Origin: Falciphora oryzae
Lineage: Eukaryota > Ascomycota > Sordariomycetes > Magnaporthales > Magnaporthaceae
Length of the DNA: 64,000 nt
Direction: 5' to 3'
Assembly: GCA_000733355.1 (NCBI GenBank)
Contig: JNVV01000044.1
Span: 29,148 to 93,147 of the forward strand
This document shows, piece by piece, positions 24,324 to 33,091 of the stretch. Every line of letters starts with the position of its first letter. The stretch's first letter is position 1. Position numbers and translations under genes: made by a program. The notes beneath the pieces were generated by a model. The model was given only the letters and a program-made list of their open reading frames with translations. It was not told the origin of the DNA and ran no database searches.

Positions 24324-25934
24324 ATGCCGGAGAAACAATATACAGAAGAAGAAGTCGAACAGGCCGTCGCCGCCGTGGAGGCGGGGGTCCCAACCGCGAG
24401 GGCTGCCCGATTTTGGGGCATACCCAGGTCGACCTTACGAGACCGTTTTAAAGGCGCCCTATTTATCCGACAATCACAAGAACCCTATCAGCGGATGAGC
24501 CCTGAGCAGGAGAAGCGCTTAGCAGATTGGATCCTGCTCCAGGCCTTTTTAGGGCTCCCGCCAACGCATGCAGAAGTGCGCTTTTTTGCCTAAGAGATCC
24601 TCCGCTTCCGGGGCGACTTTGTGCCCCTCGGGAAGCACTGGATTTACGGCTTTTTAAGCCGATATCCGGAGGTCCGTACCGGAAGGGGCCGGCGTATGGA
24701 ATCTGCACGCGTTGGAGGGGTTACTACCGAAATAATAAAGCAGTGGTGGGAGCGACTGGAGGTGCCCGAGGTGGCCGGGATTAAGCCGGAAAATACGTAC
24801 AATTTGGACGAAGGCGGCCTACAGGAGGGGAAGACGGGCAACGGGCTTGTTTTAGGCCTCGCGGAGGCCCGGCCTTTGCAAAGAAAAGAGCCCGGATCTC
24901 GCACTTGGACGAGTTTTTTCGAGTGCATTTCGGCCACTGGAATCTCGCTTCCTCCCTTTATTATTTTCAAAGGAAAATACGTACAAAAGCAGTGGTTTCC
25001 GGAAGGCCTAGACCAATTCCCGGACTGGGAATTCACTGCAACGGATAGCGGGTGGACTACGGATCGCACGGTTATCGAATGGCTGCAAAAAGTCTTTCTC
25101 CCTCGCACCCAACCCCCTACCCCCGAACGCCGGCTTTTGATATTAGATGGCCACGGATCCCATATAACCAAAGAGTTTATGTCTTTTTGCTTCCAAAACA
25201 ACGTTTTTTTGCTTTATTTACCCCTTTATTCCTCGCACGTTTTGCAACCTTTGGATTTATCTATTTTCAGCCCTCTCAAACACGCCTACCGCCAAATAAT
25301 AGGGTCCCAAGCTTTATTTACCTGCTCAACTGTGGTAGGAAAACGTTAATTTTTGCAGGGCTATGCCTTTGCAAGATTAAAAGCCTTTACCCCTTATATA
25401 ATTACTTCGGGGTGGCGGGCATCCGGCTTTTGGCCTCGGAATATTAACAAGCCCTTTAGGAACCGGCTTTTATTCGAAAACTCGCAACGAGACGACCGAC
25501 GATTGCAAATTCAACAATCCGCAAAGGATAACAGGGCCAAACAGCGTTCAAAAGTCCCTTTCCGGCAGTCCCAGGTGCCCTGGGAAACTCCCAAACAAAT
25601 TAGGGAGTTGGCCTCCCAAATCAGCGCTTTCAAATCCCGGATTCCCGCAAGCCCTACGACCTGGCTTTTCTTTTGGAAAATCCAAAAAAGCTACGGAATA
25701 CGTGAATACGAGTTGGCTACCGCCCAGCAAAAAATTAGGCGGTTAGAGGCCGAGTTGGGGGCACAGCGGCCTCGCAAAAAAAGGCGGGTGGCACCGGATC
25801 CCAACGAGACCTTCGTAAATATCCGGCGCATTGCAAAGGCAAGGGGTCAAATTGAGGAGGTAAATGATACACCGTCTGAAAGAGCGTCGGATTTTGACCA
25901 GGAATCAGTATACTCTTGTATCGAGGTTAGCTGA
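24324..25934 (+). pseudogene. Pogo/Fot1 transposase with two in-frame stops
   Basis: One continuous frame runs from the ATG at 24324 to 25934 (about 536 codons), interrupted by TAA at 24591 and TAA at 25347. The N-terminus is a helix-turn-helix of the psq/CENP-B type (EEVEQAVAAVEAG, then WGIPRSTLRDRFKG). The DDE_1 catalytic core shows NLDEGG, then LILDGHGSH, then LQPLDLSIFSPLK, so the three acidic residues appear kept. The C-terminus holds a coiled-coil-like segment and a basic KKRR patch. Both stops could come from CAA or CAG codons by C-to-T change, as expected from RIP, although a different cause cannot be excluded from one copy. Confidence 0.88.
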
Positions 25935-25994
25935 ATTGAGGTAGAAAAATGCAGTTGAATGCACTAGGTTTGGTGTTGATCCGACTTCGTTTGA

Positions 25995-26020
25995 GGTGGC
26001 GGACAGGGGGTGCACTGACT
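25995..26020 (-). repeat. Right terminal inverted repeat of the Fot1/pogo element
   Basis: These 26 bases are the exact reverse complement of 24182-24207 and are followed by the TA target duplication. Confidence 0.93.
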
Positions 26021-26851
26021 TACACCGGACAGATAAAGCAGGCTAAAATCCTGGGAGGACTGGCACCTAACGATGTACGCAAAAACCCTCATGCATGACG
26101 GACCGCCGTTTATTCCCAGATAAATGGCTGACTTTATTCACAAACGTTGCAGGGAGGAGAGACGGGCCGGAAGATTATGGGAATCGACATCAAAGATCCT
26201 CTGGCGCCTTTTGCCAACTGCAAGTTACAGGCGACCCTGACTTTTCGCATTTGGGAATCGGGTATGTTGCAACTAATGCTTCAAGCTAACTTGGGGCATA
26301 TCAACAGCCTGGCGAGATGTCGAGAAACACCGCCCTGGCACAGCGCAGGCGTTCAGAGACTGGTTCACTGTACGTACGGTTAATTATGCTAATTAATTAA
26401 CCAACACCACGAAGCTTACCTCCAAAGGCAGTCACTAACACAGGCTGCCCTTCCATGCAGTACTACAAGGTCGCTCGCGGGGACAGCGTGATCCCCATCA
26501 TCGGCGAGACGTACCAGAACGTTGGCGCTGATGCAGGACGTGCTCGAGAAGAGCCACAGGTACTGGCTGGAGCTGGTCAAAGGCGAGGTGGAGAGCAACA
26601 AGATCAACTACAACCAAACGTCGCGGCCCGACATTGCGCGAAGCTACATCAGCAGGTGCCAGACGACGCGTGTGCTGGGCATCCCGGCACGCTCTGATGT
26701 CAAGCCCGCAGCGACGAAGCCCGGCGTCTACGAGAAATGGTACTACCTCGACGGCAAGTTTGAGCTGATAAAGGTGCCAGGCGGGGGACGTTGGAAGAAG
26801 CTGCCGGATTGGGGACTTGCGAAAGCATCAAGCATCCGAGTGCGGGGTTGA

Positions 26852-27581
26852 TGGTGGTGTCTTGGAAAAGAGGCTGCTTCGGTTTGATGGGATTCACAAT
26901 CAAGCCGAGGCCCATGACGTCTGGGGCGGGGCGGGGTGCGGGTTGTGGTGACGAATTAGGCAGGTCCGAAAGCGGTCCAGCCAGCGCCGCAGCACCCCTG
27001 CCACCCGCTACTGCCGTCTGGAGCTTGACCGCAACTGCCGTGTTCATGCTGCCGGAGGCTGCGCAGGTTGCTGACTGGACTGACGGCGGCGGCTGCTCGG
27101 GGCAGATCGCATTGGCACAAGACCACCAATAAAGTGCGTGTTTTCCTGTTCAAACGCATGAACTGCATGCATCGGCTGGCCCTGCACGCATTGGATGCGA
27201 CATGCCCCCTGCCTGCTATCTCCATTTCTCAGGGGCAAAATTCGGTTCTCCCCGCGTTCTCCTGCGGCCGATTGGCGTCGCCAGCATGGCCCAATCTCGG
27301 CCAGGCAAGCCCGGGATCCCATCCGTCAATGTCGGACGGATGTTTGCCTTCGTTTTGTTTTGTTTTTCCGTTTCCCCCGCCGCTATTCAATTCTCCTTGG
27401 AGGGTGCCACCTGTCCATCCTCTCTCCCATGCCAGACTGACTGTCTCACAAATCTCGCATCCCCTTTGTCTGTCTCAACCCGCACTTCCAGCCTTCAGCC
27501 AAACATTCCAACCGCCGTCTGGCCTGCTAGCGGAAGGGACGAGTCGGTCAGAGAGGACGCGCGCCACCAGCCACCGCCGAA
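26852..27581. other. Intergenic, promoter of the carboxypeptidase gene
   Basis: This stretch of about 730 bases ends in a pyrimidine-rich leader (about 27340-27500) directly before the carboxypeptidase ATG. That pattern is typical of well-expressed fungal genes. No other gene is visible. Confidence 0.6.
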
Positions 27582-28868
27582 ATGAGACGCTCGTTCAACA
27601 AATCCGCCACGGCGCTTCTTTTGCCGCTGCTGGTCGCAACAGGCGCGTGGTGCGCTGCCGTCGAGTCGCGCACTGTTTCCTACGATGGCTACAAGGTCTT
27701 CCGCCTGTCTGTCGGTGACCAGGTCGACCGCGTGAACGCCATCGTGAGCGACCTCTCGCTGTCCACGTGGAAGGGCGCCCCGCGCAGCAACGCCATGGCC
27801 GACATCGTCGTTGCCCCCGACCAGCTGGACCAGTTCCGCGCCCGCACGGCAGGTCTCGACATGATTACCATGCACGAGGACCTCGGTGCCGCAATCGCCG
27901 ACGAGTCCTCATTCGGCTTGTACGCTGCCGGCTCGGCCAACAGTACGTGGTTCCAGTCCTACCATGCCTACGCCGAGCACCAGCAGTGGCTCAAGGATGT
28001 CCAGGCAGCCTTCCCTAAGAACACGGCCCTGGTCTCCGCTGGCACGTCGCTCGAGGGACGAGACCTGGCTGGCATCCACATCTTTGGCAGCTCAGGCAAG
28101 GGCGCCAAGCCCGCTGTCGTCTTCCACGGCACTGTGCATGCCCGCGAGTGGGTCAGCACCATGACGGTCGAGTACCTTGCCTGGACTCTGGCTTCGGGCT
28201 ACGGCTCGTCTAACGAAATCACCGCTTTCGTCGACAAGTACGACTACTACATCTTCCCCATCGTCAACCCGGACGGTTTCAGCTACACACAGACCAACGA
28301 CCGCATGTGGCGCAAGAACCGCCAGCCCACTGGTGGCAGTTCTTGCCGCGGCCACGACATCAACCGCAACTGGGACTTCAAATGGAATGTCAGGGGCGGT
28401 GCTTCCACCAACCCGTGTGCAGACGACTTCAAAGGAGCCGCCCCCGCTGACGCGCCCGAGACACGTGCCCTCGCCTCGTGGCTGGGCGCCACCAAGCAAG
28501 CCCAAGGCCTCAAGCTTTTCATCGACTTTCACGCCTATTCGCAGCTGTTCATGACCCCCTATGGCTGGTCCTGCACCGAGCAGCCCGAGCGAGGCACCGA
28601 GCTGGTGGCCCTGGCCAAGGGTGCCGTCGCTGCCATCCAGAAGGTCCACGGCACCGTGTACGAGGCCGGCCCCATCTGTACCACCATCTACCAGGCTACT
28701 GGCAGCAGCGTCGACTACGTCAACGACGTCGTCAAGGCCGACTACACCTTCACCGAGGAGCTGCGCGACACGGGCAACTTTGGGTTCCTGCTGCCGGCCT
28801 CGCAGATCGTGCCCACTGCCGAGGAGACTTTTGCTGGCGTCCGCTACCTGCTACAAAACATGAAGTGA
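27582..28868 (+). CDS. Secreted M14 metallocarboxypeptidase (A-type zymogen)
   Basis: A single exon encodes 428 residues. A signal peptide (about 1-25) is followed by an activation propeptide (about 28-115) and the catalytic domain. The zinc ligands are visible in HARE (His186, Glu189) and FIDFHAYSQ (His317), and the catalytic Glu is in TEELRDTG (about 393). Substrate-binding NRNW lies at 261-264. Paired cysteines (255/279 and 331/366) fit the family disulphides. The enzyme removes C-terminal residues from extracellular peptides; preference for hydrophobic or basic residues cannot be assigned safely. It lies between the broken pyrophosphatase and the WSC protein, in a run of secreted-protein genes. 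Confidence 0.95.
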   Translation: MRRSFNKSATALLLPLLVATGAWCAAVESRTVSYDGYKVFRLSVGDQVDRVNAIVSDLSLSTWKGAPRSNAMADIVVAPDQLDQFRARTAGLDMITMHEDLGAAIADESSFGLYAAGSANSTWFQSYHAYAEHQQWLKDVQAAFPKNTALVSAGTSLEGRDLAGIHIFGSSGKGAKPAVVFHGTVHAREWVSTMTVEYLAWTLASGYGSSNEITAFVDKYDYYIFPIVNPDGFSYTQTNDRMWRKNRQPTGGSSCRGHDINRNWDFKWNVRGGASTNPCADDFKGAAPADAPETRALASWLGATKQAQGLKLFIDFHAYSQLFMTPYGWSCTEQPERGTELVALAKGAVAAIQKVHGTVYEAGPICTTIYQATGSSVDYVNDVVKADYTFTEELRDTGNFGFLLPASQIVPTAEETFAGVRYLLQNMK

Positions 28869-29686
28869 GGGGGGAAGAATGTGGGGTGCATGAGGGAGGA
28901 GGGACGACACTCCCAAGGCGGGTTCGAGGCCCAGGTACCCCAAGGGATCGATCGGTGTATGCATTCGGCCTGGGCTGGCTAGCGTTCTCCTTGGAATTCA
29001 CCGTAAATAAGACTGGACAGGAGGGAGATCGGCAAGACCATGGACTAGTCAAAATCCATCACGGCTTCTGAGATCAACGGGGCGTCAAAGATTCGGATTA
29101 CTCTGCTCCCGATTGCGTGCCTCTGGCATGTGCTGCCAGCGACGAGTGAAACAAGCGAGATTTCCGAAGGCAGCGAAGAAATGAACGCTGGGCGAGGCGC
29201 CCGATACTCGTCGCCCACTATTGGCGTGATTCCCAAGGTGAGACACCGCGGCCGTTGCTCGACCGAATCCAGTCCCCAACTCGGAGGGGGGAACAGCATT
29301 CCAGGCCGCCACAAGGGCGAAAACAAACAACAGACTAGAGCCGGGCGTCTGCGGGCGCGGCAGGGCGGACGGGTGTAGAGACGCAGCGCTCCCAGTGATG
29401 ACACGATGGTGATCGCTGCTTCATCCGGCCCCCGGCACTGACACCCTCTCGTGTATATAAGTCGTGGCGTCGTCCCCCATCGGCTCTTCAGCTTTTTCCC
29501 TTCTCTCCAGGCTTCCCAGCAATTAAGAGAACTTCCTTCTCAGTCACTCTTTAGCCCCCTCAGTCATTCATTACCCCTGTCACTCTCTCGAACTTGCCCT
29601 TCTAGCGTCCCTCAATCCCACATCCCCTGGTATTCACCTTTGCATTCACCTTTGCCTTGCTGAACGCGGATCGACCACTGGCTACA
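28869..29686. other. Intergenic, promoter of the WSC gene
   Basis: This stretch of about 820 bases ends with a TATA box and a long C/T-rich leader (about 29470-29680) before the WSC gene. I see no gene in it. Confidence 0.65.
29453..29460 (+). promoter_or_regulatory. TATA box of the WSC gene
   Basis: GTATATAAG lies about 230 bases upstream of the ATG at 29687. It is followed by a pyrimidine-rich transcript leader, which fits a strong fungal core promoter. Confidence 0.55.
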
Positions 29687-31735
29687 ATGCGGTCCTCTTT
29701 CGGAACGTACGGGCTAGCCCTGGCCTCTCTGGCCTCGCTTGCCTCGGCTGCTGTCGAGCTCAACACTGCCGATGCGGACTTTTCAGTGGCCCCCGTCTAT
29801 AGGCTGGTCCCTGCGGAGCTTCCCGGAGCCGGCAAAGTCGTCAGGGCTGACGACAACCGAGGCGTCGGTGGAAAGGTCTAGTGAGTGACCCAAGCTGCAA
29901 TCTCGGGACTTGATGGCATGTGACTAACGGCAGCAACTATTTTACCCTGCGAATAGCGTCATGGACAGCAGGGACAAGGACGAGACCACCCTTGTCGACG
30001 GCGGGCCGGACGCGTCGCAGGAGCGGTTCCTGGAGCTTGATGTTCCGGTCGCGTGGCCGACGGGTGCGACCGTTGGTGCCGCCTTTGGCATCAAGATAGA
30101 GTTCTTGGCCTCGGATGTGGACTCGCACTACCTCAGTGGCACTGTTACCGCCGACGACACCAACGTACCGGGATGCGGCATGTGGGTTCTGGCCTCATGG
30201 GGCGGCAGCGATGTGGTGGCTCCGGGAACAGTGGACGGGAAGGCGTTCCCCCGGCCCCTGTGGTGGGGCAAGAGGCTTGCTCCTCGCAAGGTCACCGAGC
30301 CCACGCAGTACGACACGAAATACGGCGCCGGTGACATTGGCCTGCCGCTCACGGTTCCGGAAAACTTCGACGAGCAGTCTCAAAAGCTCATCGTCCACAT
30401 CCGGCAGGTGTGCGACGATCCGCGAATCGCCCCGGTTGTGGGGCCGCCAGCCGTCGAGGGTAAGGACCCCAAGGCAAACGACTTCCTGCTCACGAGGGTG
30501 CAAGTCTACCTCTCAAACCCGGTCGACCCGCCTGTCGACCCGACCACCTCCCTTGAGCCGACGGACCCTGTTTCGACGGACCCTGTCCCGACCGATCCTG
30601 TGTCCACTGACCCCGTCCCGACCGACCCGGCGCCCACTGACCCTGTCACGACTGATCCTGTCCCGACCGACCCGGTGCCCACTAGTGAGCCCACTGGTGA
30701 GCCCACCGACAGCCCTGTGCCCACTGATGAGCCAACCGGCGCCCCCACTGGCGGCAACAACACCTCGAGCCCGACCACCACCCCTGGCCCTCTCCCTACC
30801 GGCGACGCCGCTCTCCCCGGCCCGGTCCGCATTGGCAAGTACAAGTACGCCGGATGTGCCAGCGCGCCGCCGGCCTCGCAGGGCACGTCGCCGTTTGTCC
30901 TTACCGCCACCCGTCCCGACAACACCCTCGAGCTGTGCGCCAGCATCTGCCAGGGCCAGAACAAGACTCTGTCCGGCAGTTTCGGAGGGTAAGTCAGCCC
31001 TAGTTATTCCGTCCCCCCACTTTCTTCCCGGAATTTTAGACTGACGCACCTTCGAACAGTGACTGCTACTGCGCCAACGGCGACGGCAACTCGCTGAGCA
31101 CCGTTGAGAACGCGCTGTGTGACATCCCCTGCCCTGGCAACCCTGCCCAGTCTTGCGGTGGTCGTCTCCTGCTCGGCAGGCGCCAGGCACCGCCAGCCAG
31201 CGTCCTCCTGACTGTCTACGTCTTCGCCCCTGTCGACGACTCCACCACCACCGTCGCTCCCCCCTCGCCCACCGGCGGCGGCACCACTGTCAACAACATC
31301 AACAACATCAACAACACCAACAACAACGTCAACAACGTCAACGTCAGCATTAACATCATGGTGCCCGTGACCTGCCTGCCCGGCGCCTGCGAGGCCGAGG
31401 TCTACTACGAGCGCGTCTGCGAGGTCTGCAAGCCCGACGAGGAGGCCTGGAGGCCCATCAAGTGCGCCGGCGACGCCTGCGTCAACAAGCCCGTCTGCCG
31501 TCCCGAGCCCGCCCCCAAGTGCGTCGATGAGTGCTGGGTCAAGGCCCCCTGCACCGACTGCGACGGCGGCGTCGTCTACAAGCCCCAGGCCCAGCCCGCC
31601 GCCCCTGAGCACACCGCCGAGAAGACGGCGGCTGCTCCCCAGCCCGTCTACACGGCCGGCGCCCGCGCCTTTGCCGCCAACATGGGCTCCCTGGTCGCTG
31701 CTCTTGCGCCCATGGCTGCTGTCTTCTTCGCCTAA
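29687..31735 (+). CDS. GPI-anchored WSC-domain cell-surface protein
   Basis: Exons 29687-29880, 29957-30988 and 31060-31735 give 633 residues. Residues 1-21 form a signal peptide. Residues 65 to about 255 form a globular domain I do not recognise. A linker of near-repeats DPVSTDPVPTDP follows. The WSC domain (about 300-395) opens with KYAGCASAPPASQG, is split by the second intron, and ends in the CYCAN and CPGNPAQSCGG motifs. Next come an Asn-rich repeat (NNINNINNTNNNVNN), a second cysteine-rich segment with paired CxxxC motifs, and a hydrophobic C-terminus (LVAALAPMAAVFFA) typical of GPI addition. WSC domains bind wall polysaccharides such as beta-glucan, so a wall-associated or sensing role is inferred. 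Confidence 0.85.
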
Positions 31736-32416
31736 ACCGGTGTTTTGACGTTTTCCGTCCTCTCATGGACATTTGGTGTTGTTTTAGTTTGCCGGTGTTT
31801 CTGGGATACGAAATCGGATGGGTAATAGGCGTGCAATCCTAACGAGGCTTGGAGATTGGCACATTTTGTTCGTTCAGGGGATTGGGGCAACAATTCATTC
31901 ATATTAGTTACTTATAATACAATACTGGGATTGCACCTTTCGCAGACCGCAGGTTCACCGCATTGGAGTTCGAGGGTCGAAGTTTGCGTTCGACGATGAG
32001 ATTCAATTGCTTGACCTCATGACAATACATACATGATAAAATACTACAAAAAAGGGTATACATGACGAGAGAAGATGCTGAGAAAATGAAAACCACCAAG
32101 AAAGCCACAGCCGAAGAAAGGAAGCACCACGCCGGTGCAGAGAAAATTGCTCGCCAAAGAAAGAAAAGAAAAGAAGAAAAAAAACGACCCCAACAAAAGC
32201 CAATGCCTCCGAATGCTAAACCCCAACCCAAAAAATGCGGAAGAAACCACCAGGAAGAAGAACAAAAGAAATAAGCGGGGTCGATGCGTAAAGAAAATAT
32301 TGAGCAAAAGAAAAGAAGAGGAACAAAAGAAACGTGCTCATCCGTCACCACCTGCCGATTTATCTCAGCTTGTATGGTGCGGGCTGTGACTGGAGAAAGC
32401 GAAGGCGACACTCGAT
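31736..32416. other. Convergent 3' region, A-rich
   Basis: The WSC gene and the repeat-peptide gene converge here. The plus strand between 32040 and 32340 is strongly A-rich (many GAAA and AAAG units), so the apparent Lys-rich open frames are low-complexity and not believable as genes. It probably holds both 3' UTRs. Confidence 0.6.
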
Positions 32417-33091
32417 CTAGGCAGAGGCCTCATCCGCCTCCTCCGTCTCATCAGCCTCCTCGGTCTCCTCGACGTCACGGGCGACGGGAAGCTTGGCAGA
32501 CGCGCCACCCTCGGGCGCGGTGGGCGGCTTGTACGTCACGGTCGGGGCGGAGGTGCTGTTCTTTGCGGCGCCACCGCCCTCGCAGATGGGGCCTATGGCC
32601 ATGCACCTCATCTCGGACGACCGCGTCTCGGCCTTGGGTGCGGGCTTCTCTGGGGCGGCCTCGGGGGTCTTGGCAGGCAGCAGCGGGGGCGAGTCGTAGG
32701 CCTTGGTTGGACCATGCTGCTGCTCTGGGGCTGCGTTCTGTGTTGCCGGGTCGTTGTTTGGCGACGCTGGGCCCTCGCACAAGGGCCCAAGGGCCATGCA
32801 CCTCATCTCCTGCGGCGACCGCGCCTCGACCTTGGGCTTCGCCTCGCGGTCGGCGGGGAGCTCGTGGAACTTTGCGAGGTGCGGGCGAGGAGCCGGGGCC
32901 TTGGTCGAGGCCTCGGGTGCCGGTGCCGGGTTGTTGTTGCTGCTCGACTCTGGGCCCTCGCACATGGGGCCTATGGCCATGCACCTCATCATTCCTCCCT
33001 CGGTGGTGCGGCCCGGCACGGGGGCGGCGGCGGCCTGGGCGACCAGGAGGGCCACGAGGGCCTGGAGGACGGAGCTGGTGGAGGGCTGCAT
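32417..33091 (-). CDS. Secreted precursor with three near-identical 12-residue Cys repeats
   Basis: A single exon encodes 224 residues. A signal peptide (about 1-23, ending in VAQAAAAP) leads into a Pro/Ala/Glu-rich disordered chain. Three copies of one short unit lie in it: MRCMAIGPMCEG at 35-46, MRCMALGPLCEG at 96-107 and MRCMAIGPICEG at 161-172. The only six cysteines of the protein are the pairs in these units, each spaced C-x3-G-P-x-C. The spacers share no sequence except an Arg four to seven residues before the unit (GR, AR, TR). The tail is acidic. This is the plan of a precursor cut into peptides (RiPP, pheromone or KEP-like). No dibasic Kex2 site flanks the units, and no UstY-like enzyme lies in this window. 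The function is unknown; the start is the first ATG. Confidence 0.75.
   Translation of the reverse strand: MQPSTSSVLQALVALLVAQAAAAPVPGRTTEGGMMRCMAIGPMCEGPESSSNNNPAPAPEASTKAPAPRPHLAKFHELPADREAKPKVEARSPQEMRCMALGPLCEGPASPNNDPATQNAAPEQQHGPTKAYDSPPLLPAKTPEAAPEKPAPKAETRSSEMRCMAIGPICEGGGAAKNSTSAPTVTYKPPTAPEGGASAKLPVARDVEETEEADETEEADEASA
32576..32611 (-). repeat. Peptide repeat unit 3 (MRCMAIGPICEG)
   Basis: This is the coding copy of the third 12-residue unit. It shares nearly all bases with the other two units, mainly differing at the Ile/Met/Leu positions. Confidence 0.9.
32771..32806 (-). repeat. Peptide repeat unit 2 (MRCMALGPLCEG)
   Basis: This is the coding copy of the second unit and the most divergent of the three, with Leu replacing Ile or Met at both variable positions. 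Confidence 0.9.
32954..32989 (-). repeat. Peptide repeat unit 1 (MRCMAIGPMCEG)
   Basis: This is the coding copy of the first unit, lying about twelve residues after the predicted signal peptide end. Confidence 0.9.

Larger units (their letters stand above)
24182..26020 (+). mobile_element. Fot1/pogo-type DNA transposon, 1839 bases
   Basis: The element is bounded by perfect 26-base inverted repeats (24182-24207 and 25995-26020, beginning AGTCAGTGCACCCC). It is flanked by a duplicated TA (24180-24181 and 26021-26022), the hallmark of Tc1/mariner-pogo insertion. The left end has a second tandem copy of its inner 13 bases (24195-24207 and 24208-24220). It carries one transposase frame with two in-frame stops, so this copy is probably not autonomous. 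It sits inside exon 5 of the pyrophosphatase. Perfect end repeats suggest a fairly recent insertion. Confidence 0.93.
23413..26851 (+). pseudogene. Secreted-type inorganic pyrophosphatase, broken by a transposon and a frameshift
   Basis: Exons 23413-23520, 23631-23746, 23829-23872 and 23928-24111 encode a signal-peptide-like start (MAFRYLVSLVAVLHDGAQA) and the first half of a soluble family I pyrophosphatase. That half includes RWQDAKIEIKR, GSIPQTWESP and the metal-binding signature DNDPID at about residues 139-144. Exon 5 starts at 24173 and is cut after GTT-GGC-TA by a transposon (24182-26020). It resumes at 26023 as YTGQIKQAKILGG and ends at 26074. Further exons are 26153-26219 (GC donor), 26308-26369 (WRDVEKHRPG) and 26461 onward. 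At about 26521 one extra base shifts the frame; the family-like continuation (QDVLEKSHRYWLELVKG) lies in the +1 frame and ends at 26851. The family converts diphosphate to phosphate; a secreted form would act outside the cell. Product expected here: none or truncated. Confidence 0.85.

Noticed and set aside
25353..25934. Second, independent gene in the transposon (coiled coil, KKRR).
   Set aside because: It is in the same frame as the transposase, directly after a TAA stop, and is the normal C-terminal part of that protein.
32062..32389. Lys-rich plus-strand frames in the A-rich region after the WSC gene.
   Set aside because: The frames reflect AAG/GAA simple sequence in 3' UTR-like DNA; the same region is open in several frames.
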